From Nonomuraea cavernae (GTDB taxonomy: Bacteria; Actinomycetota; Actinomycetes; Streptosporangiales; Streptosporangiaceae): a stretch of 64,000 nucleotides of DNA. The stretch's first letter is position 1, and each line of letters begins with the position of its first letter. The stretch spans positions 648-64,647 of the forward strand of contig NZ_BMNH01000032.1 in assembly GCF_014646355.1 (NCBI RefSeq), in the 5' to 3' direction. Below, in pieces: positions 16,696-25,908 of this stretch. The notes below the pieces were generated by a model. It did not search any database. It was not told the origin of the DNA and saw only the letters and a program-made list of their open reading frames with translations. The translations under genes were made by a program, and so were the position numbers.

Positions 16696-17933
16696 GGCAC
16701 CTCCGCCACGATCACTGTCGGCCCGCCGTCCGGCGACCGGACCGTGAGCTCCCCGTCGACCGCGCGGAGCCGGTCGGCGAGGCCGGCGAGACCGTGTCCC
16801 TTGGCGACGTGTGCGCCGCCGACCCCATCATCGCCGATCGTCAGCATGAGGACGCCGGCGGCCCGGGTCAGCTGGACGGTGCAGACGGTGGCGCGGCTGT
16901 GCTTGGCGACGTTCGTCAGCGTCTCGGCGACCACGTAGTAGACGGCGTTCTCCACACTGGCCTGGTAGCGCTCGGAGACCTGCACGTCGAGGTCGACGGG
17001 GACGGTGCAGCGGCCGGCCAGCGCGGCGAGGGCGGGAGCGAGCCCGCGGTCCGACAGGATGGGCGGCGCGATGCCGCGCGACAGGGCGCGCAGCTCGTCG
17101 AGCGTCTCCCGGGTGGCCGTGATGGCCGAGTCGATCGTGGCCTGGGCGGCCTGGGGGTCCTTGTTCATCTGGCGCTGCGCCCGGGACAGCTCCATGGCGA
17201 GCGAGACGAGGCGCTGCTGCGGGCCGTCATGGATGTCGCGCTCCAGCTTGCGCAGCGCGTTGGCCTCGGCCGATACGGCGGCGGCCCGGCCCTCGGCCAG
17301 GTCGTCGATGCGTTCGTGCAGCTCGGCGACGCCGGTCAGCAGCGCCCGGCCGAGACCCGCCCGCAGCAGCGCGGACCCGCGCACCAGGAACGGCAGGAGC
17401 AGCGCGCTCACCAGCCCGAGGCTCACGTAGAACAGCACGTTGGTCCAGTAGCCCGCGCCGAAGCCGAGGAGCTGGGGCAGCTCCGTGTTGCCCGGGATGC
17501 GTGAGGTGACGATGCCGTAGATCGGGTAGGTCAGGCCGGCCAGCGGCAGCGCCCAGAAGACCACGGTGACCACGAACGAGACGATCGAGATCGGGAAGTT
17601 CAGCAGGCCGTGGAGCAGATCGAGCCATGACTGCCCGCTGGTCAGCGGGTTGACCAGCCTGCGGAAGCGGCCGGCCCCGGCGGGAGCGGGCTTGTAGCGG
17701 GGGCGCACGGGCGGGCGCTCCAGCACGTCGGCCAGCCAGGCTCGCTCCGCGTCGGCGAAACCGCGAGCGACCATGAGGGTGCCGACCAGGATCGGCACCC
17801 CGATCCAGACGACCACCGTGCCGACCCCCGCGGCGAACCCGGCCACCAGGAGCACGAAGGCGATGACGGCCGTGGGAAAGCCGACGAGCGTGTAGCGCGT
17901 GTCCAGCAGGACACGCCTCTTCAGGGAGCGCAT
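16686..17933 (-). CDS. DesK-type sensor histidine kinase
   Basis: A 415-residue membrane kinase. Two hydrophobic pairs (about residues 18-55 and 112-185) frame a DUF1707/sensor-like region. The HisKA_3 dimerisation motif ERDIHDGPQQRL places the phospho-acceptor at His235. The HATPase domain has TNVAKHSRA (N box) and GDDGVGG (G1 box). This class pairs with NarL-type regulators, and the cognate regulator overlaps its 3' end. Such kinases often sense membrane state or envelope-active antibiotics, but no specific signal is visible here. Confidence 0.95.
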   Translation of the reverse strand: MRSLKRRVLLDTRYTLVGFPTAVIAFVLLVAGFAAGVGTVVVWIGVPILVGTLMVARGFADAERAWLADVLERPPVRPRYKPAPAGAGRFRRLVNPLTSGQSWLDLLHGLLNFPISIVSFVVTVVFWALPLAGLTYPIYGIVTSRIPGNTELPQLLGFGAGYWTNVLFYVSLGLVSALLLPFLVRGSALLRAGLGRALLTGVAELHERIDDLAEGRAAAVSAEANALRKLERDIHDGPQQRLVSLAMELSRAQRQMNKDPQAAQATIDSAITATRETLDELRALSRGIAPPILSDRGLAPALAALAGRCTVPVDLDVQVSERYQASVENAVYYVVAETLTNVAKHSRATVCTVQLTRAAGVLMLTIGDDGVGGAHVAKGHGLAGLADRLRAVDGELTVRSPDGGPTVIVAEVPCA

Positions 17934-18116
17934 GGCCTACACGCTATGACTCCCGCCATCCGGCGGCGATCCGGTGTGCGGGCGTCCGGTGGTAGGGCCA
18001 GCCCTACCCGGCGTGGGGGTGTGATCTCGACCCGGACAGGGTGGCTCGCGGCAATGTGCGGGGCCGGGTCCGGCGGGAGCCTTGGATGACCCGTTGACGA
18101 GGAATCGAGGCCCCGA

Positions 18117-19397
18117 ATGACCGTCCTGCTCGACCGTCCGCTCCCCCGAGCGGGCGCCGTCGCACCGGACCGACCGGCGCCTGCGCGACCGGCCGCCAGG
18201 GACCCGTTCCTCGACCTCCTGCGGGTGTTCGCCATCGCGCTCGTGGTGCTGCAGCACTGGACGATCCCGGTCCTGTCCTTCGACGGCGTCCGGCTCAGCA
18301 CGGGCAACGCGCTGGCCACGCCGGGCGTGTGGGCGGTCACGTGGATCAGCCAGGTGATGCCGCTGGTGTTCTTCGCGGGCGGCGCGGCCAACGCGATCAG
18401 CCTCGGCCGCGCCGCGCATGACGCGCCGCGGTGGCTGTTCGCCCGGCTGCGCCGGCTGGCCTGGCCGCTGCTGCCGCTGGCCGCGGTCTGGATCCCGCTC
18501 CCCCAGGTGCTGGCCGCGCTCGGCGTGCCCGAGCAGCCGCTGGACGTGGGGGCGCGGCTGACCGGCCAGTTGCTGTGGTTCCTCGCCGTCTACCTGATCG
18601 CCGTCGTCGCCACCCCCTGGCTGCTGGGGCTGCACCGCAGGCACGGCGCGTGGGTTCCCGTGGTCCTCACCGCCGGCGCGGCGCTGACCGACCTGCTGCG
18701 CTTCTCGACGGGCCTGGACGCGCTGGGCTACCTCAACATCGTGTTCGTCTGGCTCGCGGTGCACCAGCTCGGTCTCCGGTACGCCGACGGGCGGCTGAGC
18801 CGGCCGTGGGCGCTGGCCGCCGGCGGGTTCGGGGCCGCGGCGCTGCTGGTGTGGGCCGGGCCGTACCCGGGCAGCATGATCGGCCTGCCCGGCGCCGAGG
18901 TGTCGAACATGGCCCCGCCGACGCTGGCCATGCTGGCCGTGGCGTTCGGGCAGATCGGGCTGGCCGTGACGCTGCGGCCGTGGCTCGCGCGGTTGCCGGT
19001 CGGCCGCCTGCTCGCCTGGGCCGGGCCGCGCGTCATGACCGCCTACCTGTGGCACATGCCCGCCCTGTTCGCCGTCACGGGCGTGGTCGTGGTGGGCCTC
19101 GGACTGGACACCCCGGCTCCCGGCGGCCTCGGCTGGTTCGCCGGATGGCCGCTCTGGCTCGGGGCGCTGTGCCTGGTCATGTGGCCGCTGCTGAGCTGGT
19201 TCCGGCGCTTCGAGGAGCCGCCCGCGCTGCCGTACGGGGAGGCGACCTGGCGTGGGGCGCTCACCTCGGCCGCGCTGGTCGGCGGCGGGCTGCTGACGCT
19301 GACCGTGGCGGGGTTCGCGCCCGGCGGCGCCCCGTTCCTGGCGATCCTGGCCATCCTCGGCGGCCTGCTCATCACGGGGCCGCGCGCCCAGAGCTGA
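18117..19397 (+). CDS. Integral-membrane acyltransferase (Acyl_transf_3)
   Basis: A 426-residue polytopic membrane protein. After a proline- and arginine-rich cytoplasmic start, LLRVFAIALVVLQHW (about 34-48) is the family's first helix, with the catalytic-type histidine. Ten or so further hydrophobic helices follow. Acyltransferase-3 proteins transfer acetyl or other acyl groups to exported sugars, lipids or antibiotics. The 183-bp gap to the divergent sensor kinase gene must hold promoters for both. A regulatory link to that two-component system is only inference. Confidence 0.88.
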   Translation: MTVLLDRPLPRAGAVAPDRPAPARPAARDPFLDLLRVFAIALVVLQHWTIPVLSFDGVRLSTGNALATPGVWAVTWISQVMPLVFFAGGAANAISLGRAAHDAPRWLFARLRRLAWPLLPLAAVWIPLPQVLAALGVPEQPLDVGARLTGQLLWFLAVYLIAVVATPWLLGLHRRHGAWVPVVLTAGAALTDLLRFSTGLDALGYLNIVFVWLAVHQLGLRYADGRLSRPWALAAGGFGAAALLVWAGPYPGSMIGLPGAEVSNMAPPTLAMLAVAFGQIGLAVTLRPWLARLPVGRLLAWAGPRVMTAYLWHMPALFAVTGVVVVGLGLDTPAPGGLGWFAGWPLWLGALCLVMWPLLSWFRRFEEPPALPYGEATWRGALTSAALVGGGLLTLTVAGFAPGGAPFLAILAILGGLLITGPRAQS

Positions 19398-19454
19398 GCG
19401 GCCCGGCCGGGCCGGCCGGTCCGACCATGGCGCGGACTTCGGCAGGATAGAGGG

Positions 19455-21953
19455 GTGAGCCTTCTCGTAGACCGCCTGCCCGAAGAGATCGACGCCGAGC
19501 CCGACGCCATCTTCGACGCCTTCGTCGCCTGGAACTCCGAACGGGGGCTCACGCTCTATCCCGCCCAGGAGGAGGCCCTGATCGAGGTCGTCTCCGGGAG
19601 CAACGTGATCCTGGCGACCCCCACCGGATCAGGCAAGAGCCTGGTCGCCGCCGGCGCCCACTTCGCCGCGCTGACCCGCGACCTCCGCACCTTCTACACC
19701 GCGCCGATCAAGGCGCTGGTGTCGGAGAAGTTCTTCGACCTGTGCGCGCTGTTCGGCACCGACAACGTCGGCATGATGACCGGCGACGCGAGCGTCAACC
19801 CGGGCGCGCCGATCATCTGCTGCACCGCCGAGATCCTGGCCAACGTGGCGCTGCGCGACGCCGCCGCCGCCGACATCGGCCAGGTGGTGATGGACGAGTT
19901 CCACTTCTACGCCGAGCCCGACCGGGGCTGGGCCTGGCAGGTTCCGCTGCTGGAGCTGCCCCGGGCGCAGTTCGTGCTGATGTCGGCGACGCTCGGCGAC
20001 GTCTCGATGTTCGAACGCGACCTGACCCGGCGCACCGGGCGGCCGACGGCGGTGGTCAAGCACGCCGAACGGCCCGTCCCGTTGATCTACTCCTACCGGA
20101 TGACCCCGCTGCACGAGTCGCTGGAGGAGATGCTCAGCACCGGCCAGGCGCCGGTCTACGTGGTGCACTTCACGCAGGCCGCCGCGATGGAGCGGGCCCA
20201 GGCGCTGATGTCGATCAACATGTCGACGAAGGCCGAGAAAGAGGCGATCGCCGCGATGATCGGCGGTTTCCGGTTCACCACCCGCTTCGGCCGGGCCCTG
20301 TCGCGGCTGGTGCGCCACGGCATCGGCGTGCACCACGCCGGGATGCTGCCGAAATACCGGCGGCTGGTGGAGCGGCTGGCCCAGGCCGGGCTGCTCAAGG
20401 TCATCTGCGGCACCGACACGCTCGGCGTCGGCGTCAACGTGCCGATCCGCACGGTCCTGTTCACCGCGCTGTCCAAGTACGACGGCAACAAGGTGCGCCG
20501 CCTGCGGGCCCGCGAGTTCCACCAGATCGCGGGCCGCGCCGGGCGGGCCGGCTTCGACACGATCGGCTACGTTGCCTGCCAGGCGCCCGAGCACGACATC
20601 GAGAACGCCAAGGCGCTCGCCAAGATCGGCGACGACCCCAAGCGGCGCCGGGGCTACGCCCGCAAGAAGCCGCCGGAGGGGTTCGTCGGCTGGAGCGAGG
20701 ACACGTTCGAGAAGCTGCAGACCGCCGAGCCGGAGCCGCTCAACTCCCGGTTCAAGGTGAGCAACGCGATGCTGCTCGCGGTGATCAACCGGCCGGGCGA
20801 CTGCTTCCAGGCGATGAAGCACCTGCTGACCGACAACCACGAGGACCGCAAGTGGCAGCGGCGGCACATCAGCCAGGCCATCGCCATCTACCGGTCACTG
20901 CTCGCCGGCGGCATCGTGGAGCAGCTCAAGGAGCCCGACGAGCAGGGCAGGCGGGCCAGGCTCACCATCGAGCTGCAGGAGGACTTCGCGCTCAACCAGG
21001 CGCTGTCGACGTTCGCGCTGGCCGCGTTCGAGCTGCTCGACCGCGAGGCGCCCGGCTACGCGCTCGACATGGTGTCGATCGTCGAGTCCATCCTCGACGA
21101 TCCGCGCCAGATCCTGTCGGCCCAGCTGAAGAAGGCCAGGGGCGAGGCCGTGGCGCAGATGAAGGCCGACGGCATCGAGTACGAAGAGCGGATGGAGGCG
21201 CTGGCCGAGGTGATGTACCCGATGCCGCTCGACGACCTGCTCCTCGGCGCCTACGAGACCTACCGGCGGGGGCATCCGTGGGTGGGCGACTACACGGTCA
21301 GCCCCAAGTCCGTGGTGCGTGACATGTACGAGCGGGCGATGACGTTCGGCGACTACATCCAGTTCTACGAGCTGGCCAGGTCCGAGGGCACGGTGCTGCG
21401 CTACCTGGCCGACGCCTACCGCACGCTGTCGCGCACGGTGCCCGAGCATCTGAAGACCGAGGACCTGGTCGACCTGATCGAATGGCTCGGCGAGCTGGTG
21501 CGGCAGGTCGACTCCTCCCTGATCGACGAGTGGGAGAAGCTGGCCAACCCCGAGGAGGCACTGGAGCGGCAGGAGCAGCTGGAGGCCAAGGTCCGCCCGG
21601 TCACCGCCAACCCGCGGGCCTTCCGGGTGCTGGTGCGCAACGCGATGTTCCGGCTGATCGAGCTCTGCGCCCTGGAGAAGGAGGACGAGCTGGAGGAGCT
21701 GGCCCCCGACGTCGACTGGGGCGCGGCGCTCGACGCCTACTACGACGACCACGAGGAGATCCTCACCGGCGCCGACGCGCGGGGGCCCGCGCTGCTGCGC
21801 ATCGAGGAGGAGAGCGGGCTGTGGAAGGTCCGCCAGACCGTCAAGGACCCCGCGGGCGACGGTGACTGGGGCATCGACGCGCAGGTCGACCTGGCCGCCT
21901 CCGACGAGGAGGGCCGCGCGGTGCTGCACGTCGTGGGGCTCAACCGGCTCTGA
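19455..21953 (+). CDS. Ski2-like DEAD/DEAH-box helicase with DUF3516
   Basis: An 832-residue superfamily-2 helicase. Walker A is ATPTGSGKS (54-62), Walker B is DEFH (147-150), motif III is LMSATLGD and motif VI is HQIAGRAGRAGFD. The C-terminal half matches DUF3516, found in actinobacterial relatives of Ski2/Mtr4, so an RNA remodelling or degradation role is likely. The GTG start lies 57 bp after the acyltransferase stop with GAGGGG just upstream. A strong hairpin follows the gene. Confidence 0.93.
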   Translation: MSLLVDRLPEEIDAEPDAIFDAFVAWNSERGLTLYPAQEEALIEVVSGSNVILATPTGSGKSLVAAGAHFAALTRDLRTFYTAPIKALVSEKFFDLCALFGTDNVGMMTGDASVNPGAPIICCTAEILANVALRDAAAADIGQVVMDEFHFYAEPDRGWAWQVPLLELPRAQFVLMSATLGDVSMFERDLTRRTGRPTAVVKHAERPVPLIYSYRMTPLHESLEEMLSTGQAPVYVVHFTQAAAMERAQALMSINMSTKAEKEAIAAMIGGFRFTTRFGRALSRLVRHGIGVHHAGMLPKYRRLVERLAQAGLLKVICGTDTLGVGVNVPIRTVLFTALSKYDGNKVRRLRAREFHQIAGRAGRAGFDTIGYVACQAPEHDIENAKALAKIGDDPKRRRGYARKKPPEGFVGWSEDTFEKLQTAEPEPLNSRFKVSNAMLLAVINRPGDCFQAMKHLLTDNHEDRKWQRRHISQAIAIYRSLLAGGIVEQLKEPDEQGRRARLTIELQEDFALNQALSTFALAAFELLDREAPGYALDMVSIVESILDDPRQILSAQLKKARGEAVAQMKADGIEYEERMEALAEVMYPMPLDDLLLGAYETYRRGHPWVGDYTVSPKSVVRDMYERAMTFGDYIQFYELARSEGTVLRYLADAYRTLSRTVPEHLKTEDLVDLIEWLGELVRQVDSSLIDEWEKLANPEEALERQEQLEAKVRPVTANPRAFRVLVRNAMFRLIELCALEKEDELEELAPDVDWGAALDAYYDDHEEILTGADARGPALLRIEEESGLWKVRQTVKDPAGDGDWGIDAQVDLAASDEEGRAVLHVVGLNRL

Positions 21954-21967
21954 GGCGGGAGCGTAGG

Positions 21968-22007
21968 CGTGTGCCGGGACGGACTGGCAAGGGCGCCCCG
22001 GCACACG
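21968..22007 (+). terminator. Hairpin terminator after the helicase gene
   Basis: CGTGTGCCGGG (21968-21978) pairs perfectly over 11 bp with CCCGGCACACG (21997-22007), 14 bp after the helicase stop codon. A weakly T-rich stretch follows. It is well placed to end helicase transcription. Confidence 0.7.
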
Positions 22008-22046
22008 TCTGTACCTCTTAGTCTCCGGCAGAAAAGTTCGTCATCG

Positions 22047-22077
22047 TGTCATGACAATGTCCCAAGATCGGGACATT
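22047..22077. promoter_or_regulatory. Adjoining palindromes upstream of the prenyltransferase-like gene
   Basis: TGTCATGACA (22047-22056) is a perfect 10-bp palindrome. It runs directly into AATGTCCC (22056-22063), which pairs with GGGACATT (22070-22077) across a six-base spacer. The double element lies 114-144 bp before the next start codon, in the only A/T-richer part of a 237-bp spacer, which suggests an operator. I do not recognise the regulator. Confidence 0.5.
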
Positions 22078-22190
22078 CAACACAAGGCGCGGATGCGGTA
22101 TGTGCCGGCCGCCGTACGCGGATCCTCCACGAGCAGGTGACGGCCGGAACGTACAAGACTCCGGTCGCGAGGCCGGGGCAGGATCGGCGT

Positions 22191-23078
22191 ATGGAGCTCG
22201 ATCTCGACGCGGCCGCCGACTTCATGGCGACCCACGCCCGCATACTGGACCGGCACCGCTTCCACCTGCTGCAGGGCGGAGCCGATCCGACGGCCGCCCT
22301 GGCGGCCGTCGGCGCCTACCGCAACCCCGACGGCGGCTACGGATGGGGCCTGGAGCCCGATCTGCGCTCGCCCGAGAGCCAGCCGGGAGCGGCGTTGCAC
22401 GCCTTCGAGGTCTTCGAGGACGTCGCCCCGGCCGTCGCGCCGCAGGCCGCGGCCCTGTGCGACTGGCTGCAGTCGATCAGCCTCCCCGACGGAGGGCTGC
22501 CGTTCGCGCTGCCGGTCACGTCCACCGCGGGCAACGCCCCCTGGTGGGCGGACTCCGACCCCACGGCCTCCTCCCTGCAGATGACCGCCTGCGTCACGGC
22601 GGTCGCGCTGCGCGTCGCCGCCCACGACCCGGCCGTCGCCGCGCACCCGTGGCTGGAGCGGGCCACCCGCTACTGCCTCCGCGCGATCGAGGCGATCGAG
22701 GAGACGCCGCACGCCATGGTCCTGGCCTTCGCGATGCGTTTCCTGGACGCCGTGCACGCCACCCGTCCCGAGACGGCGGCCCTGGCCGAACGGCTGGGCC
22801 GGTTCATCCCCGCCGACGGCATGATGCCCGTCGCGGGCGGCACGGCGGACGAGAAGATGCGGCCGCTGGACTTCTCCGTGTTCCCGGACGGGCCCGTACG
22901 GGCGGTGTTCGCCCCGGACGTGATCGACGCCGAGCTGGACCGCCTGGCCGGGATGCAGCAGGACGACGGTGGCTGGACCGTGGACTACGCCAAGATCTCG
23001 CCGGCCGGCGTCCTCGACTGGCGCGGCCACGCGACCGTCCACGCGATCACCGTCCTCCGCCTCAACGGCGGACTCTGA
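22191..23078 (+). CDS. Prenyltransferase/terpenoid-cyclase-fold protein of unknown function
   Basis: A 295-residue protein starting MELDLDAAADFMATHARILD. Repeated motifs such as YRNPDGGYGWGLEPDL, QSISLPDGGLPFALP and MQQDDGGWTVDY are of the QW/alpha-alpha barrel type seen in squalene-hopene cyclases and prenyltransferases. At under 300 residues, and without an obvious DXDD acid motif, it is not a standard cyclase. Many actinomycetes carry such proteins without an assigned role. It has no signal peptide and stands alone downstream of a palindromic putative operator. Confidence 0.75.
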   Translation: MELDLDAAADFMATHARILDRHRFHLLQGGADPTAALAAVGAYRNPDGGYGWGLEPDLRSPESQPGAALHAFEVFEDVAPAVAPQAAALCDWLQSISLPDGGLPFALPVTSTAGNAPWWADSDPTASSLQMTACVTAVALRVAAHDPAVAAHPWLERATRYCLRAIEAIEETPHAMVLAFAMRFLDAVHATRPETAALAERLGRFIPADGMMPVAGGTADEKMRPLDFSVFPDGPVRAVFAPDVIDAELDRLAGMQQDDGGWTVDYAKISPAGVLDWRGHATVHAITVLRLNGGL

Positions 23079-23114
23079 CCCGCACCGGGGCTCGCTCCGG
23101 GAGGCCGGCCGTGG

Positions 23115-23522
23115 TCAGAGGCTCCTGACCGAGGTCACGGTGATGCGCATGGGCACGGAGTATTCGCCGTCGAACTCCTCGACGCTGCCGACGATCCGCT
23201 CCATCTCCGACTGGTATTTCGCGACGTACGCGGGATGGTCGACCGGGCTGCCGTCCAGGATCTCGGCATCACCGATCAGCACGAGCACCTCACCGCCCTT
23301 GGGCGTGCTGTTGAGGTTGAGCGAGACCCTGGGCCTGGCCTGGACGTGGCGGAGTCGCCTGGCATCCGGTCTGCTGAAGGTCAGCACGGAACCGTCGCCC
23401 TCCCACAGGAACCAGACCGGCTTCGGCTGCGGCGTGCCGTCGGCCGCCACGGTCGTCAGCCAGACCACCTCGTCCTCGGCCATCCGCCCGCGAAACGCCT
23501 CGGGAATCAGATCATCAGCCAT
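23115..23522 (-). CDS. F420-type pyridoxamine-phosphate-oxidase-fold enzyme
   Basis: A 135-residue split-barrel flavin/deazaflavin protein of the PPOX class (TIGR03667-like). The core has VVWLTTVAADGTPQPKPVWF, then SRPDARRLRHVQARPRVSL. Relatives use F420 or FMN in small redox reactions or bind the cofactor as chaperones. The ATG at 23522 gives MADDLIPEAFRGR; a GTG at 23540 would add six residues (VTYDQR), and neither has a good ribosome-binding site. It converges on the end of the prenyltransferase-like gene. Confidence 0.85.
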   Translation of the reverse strand: MADDLIPEAFRGRMAEDEVVWLTTVAADGTPQPKPVWFLWEGDGSVLTFSRPDARRLRHVQARPRVSLNLNSTPKGGEVLVLIGDAEILDGSPVDHPAYVAKYQSEMERIVGSVEEFDGEYSVPMRITVTSVRSL

Positions 23523-23615
23523 CCTCTGATCGTAGGTCACCCGTCGCGACGATCACGGACCCGCCCGCCGAGACCGGTCGCGGCGGGCGGGTCCCTGCCC
23601 GAAGGGCCCGGGCGC

Positions 23616-23650
23616 GACGAAGCCCCAGGCCGGTGGCCTGGGGCTTCGTC
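23616..23650 (-). terminator. Strong terminator of the leftward tRNA cluster
   Basis: A perfect 16-bp stem (23616-23631 with 23635-23650) has a three-base loop. It begins four bases beyond the CCA end of tRNA-Val on the minus strand, so it terminates the Gly-Cys-Val transcript. It also faces the F420-type gene promoter. Confidence 0.85.
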
Positions 23651-23656
23651 ATCTGG

Positions 23657-23728
23657 TGGACGATACTGGGATTGAACCAGTGACCTCTTCCGTGTCAGGG
23701 AAGCGCTCTCCCGCTGAGCTAATCGTCC
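23657..23728 (-). tRNA. tRNA-Val (GAC)
   Basis: A 72-nt cloverleaf with acceptor GGACGAT/ATCGTCC, anticodon GAC in loop CTGACAC, and T-arm ACTGG-TTCAATC-CCAGT. The 3' CCA is encoded (23654-23656). The copy at 51740-51811 is identical except for one compensatory pair in the T-stem. Confidence 0.97.
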
Positions 23729-23732
23729 TTGG

Positions 23733-23803
23733 AGGTGGAGACGGGATTTGAACCCGTGTGGACGGCTTTGCAGGCCGCTGCCTCGCCTCTCGGCCACTCC
23801 ACC
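23733..23803 (-). tRNA. tRNA-Cys (GCA)
   Basis: A 71-nt cloverleaf with acceptor GGTGGAG/CTCCACC, anticodon GCA in TTTGCAGG context (read on the plus strand), and discriminator U followed by encoded CCA. It lies four bases from tRNA-Val and is identical to the copy at 51508-51578. Confidence 0.97.
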
Positions 23804-23818
23804 GAGACAGAATCTCCG

Positions 23819-23890
23819 AGCGGAAGACGGGATTCGAACCCGCGACCCTCACCTTGGCAAGGTGATGCTCTACCACTGAGCCACTTCCGC
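23819..23890 (-). tRNA. tRNA-Gly (GCC)
   Basis: A 72-nt cloverleaf with acceptor GCGGAAG/CTTCCGC, anticodon GCC and a perfect T-arm. CCA is not encoded. It is the first gene of the leftward Gly-Cys-Val cluster. Two identical copies lie at 51419-51490 and 51634-51705. Confidence 0.97.
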
Positions 23891-23928
23891 GTTGCCCGAC
23901 TACTCTAGCGGGTTTTCGGACCAGATGC

Positions 23929-24564
23929 TCACTTGCGCAGTCGCCGCGCCACGCTCCGCTCGGTGGCGGGCAGGCTGAGGAAGATCTCAAGGATGCGCGC
24001 GAGCCGGTGAACCTCGGTGCGGTGGAAGGCCGGGCCCTCGGAGCGGGCCAGCAACAGGCTGAGCGCGAGCGGCGGCAGCGGAGCGTGGATGACGTGCAGA
24101 TCTCCGGCGAGCGTGCGGGCGACGGGGCGCGGCGGCGTCTCGGCCGGCAGCGTCACCTGCCGCGGCGCGCGCCAGCTCGCGTAGACGACGCCCTGCTCGG
24201 CACTCGTGGCGGCCCAGTCGGCGCTGAACAACACCGGCAGTGAGTCGACCAGCGTGGTCAGCCCCCGATCGCCGGCGGTGGTGATGTACTTGAGGATCTC
24301 CAGCTCCGGGTAGGTGCCCGGCGCCTCGCGGGTGGTCCAGACGCCCTCGACCGTCACCTCGGCGACGCCCTGCAGGCTCTTGGCCAGCGAATCCTTGGAG
24401 GTGCTCTCGGGACAGAAGACGGTGATGTCGTCGACCGCCCGGCCCGCGCCCCGGTCGAGCACGGTGACCTGGGTGATGTCGGCTCCGGCGGCGCCGAGCA
24501 CCCGGGTGACCTGCGCCAGCGACCCGGGCCGGTCGGGCAGCGCGACGCGCAGTCTCAGGAGCAT
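23929..24564 (-). CDS. ACT-domain regulatory protein
   Basis: A 211-residue protein with an N-terminal ACT domain (RLRVALPDRPGSLAQVTRVL, residues 3-22), a fold that binds amino acids or other small ligands. The rest has no enzyme domain that I recognise; a weak GAF-like region (EILKYITTAGDRGLTTLVDS) may be present. I chose the ATG at 24564 because GGGGAGGGG lies about 7 bp upstream; a longer frame to 24597 lacks such a site. Divergent from dusB and just upstream of the tRNA cluster, so a link to translation or amino-acid sensing is possible but unproven. Confidence 0.8.
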   Translation of the reverse strand: MLLRLRVALPDRPGSLAQVTRVLGAAGADITQVTVLDRGAGRAVDDITVFCPESTSKDSLAKSLQGVAEVTVEGVWTTREAPGTYPELEILKYITTAGDRGLTTLVDSLPVLFSADWAATSAEQGVVYASWRAPRQVTLPAETPPRPVARTLAGDLHVIHAPLPPLALSLLLARSEGPAFHRTEVHRLARILEIFLSLPATERSVARRLRK

Positions 24565-24648
24565 CCGGGCCCCCTCCCCACGTAGATGCCTGCTCACAGC
24601 CTATCGGCGAATACCGGTCATGGCCTGACCTGCGCTACAACTGACGGG

Positions 24649-25758
24649 GTGAAGATTGGGCCGATAGAGGTGTGGCCGCCGGTGGTGCTGGCGCCGATGG
24701 CGGGCATCACCAACGCGCCGTTCCGGGTGCTCTGCCGCGAGCAGGGGGCCGGGTTGTTCGTGTGCGAGATGATCACGACGCGGGCGCTGGTCGAGCGCAA
24801 TCCCAAGACGTTCCGGATGATCAGGTTCGCCGAGTCCGAGCAGCCCAGGAGCATCCAGCTCTACGGGGTCGACCCGGCCACCGTGGGCCGGGCGGTCAGG
24901 ATGATCGCCGACGAGGACCTGGCCGACCACATCGACCTCAACTTCGGCTGCCCGGTGCCCAAGGTGACCAGGCGCGGCGGCGGTTCGGCGCTGCCGTACA
25001 AACGGCGGTTGCTGCGGCGGATCCTGCGCGAGGCGGTGGCCGGCGCGGGCCCGCTGCCCGTGACGATGAAGATGCGCATGGGCATCGACGACGACCACCT
25101 GACCTACCTCGACGCGGGCCGCATCGCGGTCGAGGAGGGGGTCGCGGCGATCGCGCTGCACGCCCGCACGGCCAAGCAGCACTACGGCGGCGTCGCCGAC
25201 TGGGACGCGATCGCCCGGCTCAAGGAGGCCGTGCCGGAGATCCCGGTGCTCGGCAACGGCGACATCTGGTGCGCCGACGACGCCCTGCGGATGGTGGCCC
25301 GCACGGGGTGCGACGGCGTCGTGGTGGGGCGGGGGTGTCTGGGGCGGCCGTGGCTGTTCAGGGATCTCGGCAACGCGTTCAACGGGATCGCCGACCGGGT
25401 CCGGCCCACGCTGGGCGAGGTGGCCGCGGTGATGGCCCGGCACGCCGAGGGGCTGACGCACTGCTTCGACCAGGAGCGTTACGCGGTGGCCGACTTCCGC
25501 AAGCACGTGGGGTGGTATCTCAAGGGGTTCGCGGTGGGCGGCGAGCTGCGGCGCGAGCTGGCCACGGCCGAGTCGCTCGACGGGCTGCGCGCGGGGCTGG
25601 CCAGGCTCGATCACGACCAGCCGTGGCCGGCCAACACCGACACGCCGCGCGGCAAGTCGGGCGAGCGGGGCAAGGTGCAGTTGCCGGACGGCTGGCTGGA
25701 CGACCCGTGGGACTCCGTGGTGCCCGAGGACGCGGAGTCGGATATCTCCGGCGGCTGA
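24649..25758 (+). CDS. dusB: tRNA-dihydrouridine synthase
   Basis: A 369-residue FMN-dependent TIM-barrel enzyme that reduces uridine to dihydrouridine in tRNA D-loops. The opening VVLAPMAGITNAPFR binds FMN, and NFGCPVPKVTRRGGGSAL carries the catalytic Cys101. VLGNGDIW and GRGCLGRPWLF are the usual phosphate-binding and C-terminal signatures. GTG start with GACGGG upstream. It neighbours a tRNA cluster, but nothing indicates shared expression. Confidence 0.95.
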   Translation: MKIGPIEVWPPVVLAPMAGITNAPFRVLCREQGAGLFVCEMITTRALVERNPKTFRMIRFAESEQPRSIQLYGVDPATVGRAVRMIADEDLADHIDLNFGCPVPKVTRRGGGSALPYKRRLLRRILREAVAGAGPLPVTMKMRMGIDDDHLTYLDAGRIAVEEGVAAIALHARTAKQHYGGVADWDAIARLKEAVPEIPVLGNGDIWCADDALRMVARTGCDGVVVGRGCLGRPWLFRDLGNAFNGIADRVRPTLGEVAAVMARHAEGLTHCFDQERYAVADFRKHVGWYLKGFAVGGELRRELATAESLDGLRAGLARLDHDQPWPANTDTPRGKSGERGKVQLPDGWLDDPWDSVVPEDAESDISGG

Positions 25759-25908
25759 CCCCGGCATCATCCAGGACGGCCCGGTCCGGGACCGCCTGCC
25801 CGGCGCGGCTCGCGGGCAGCGCGGGCCGTCGGCACGGTGACGCGCCGGGGGCCTGGGTGTTGACAGTCACCATGGACAGCCTTGATCGCCTGAGTTAGGT
25901 TGCCCGGC

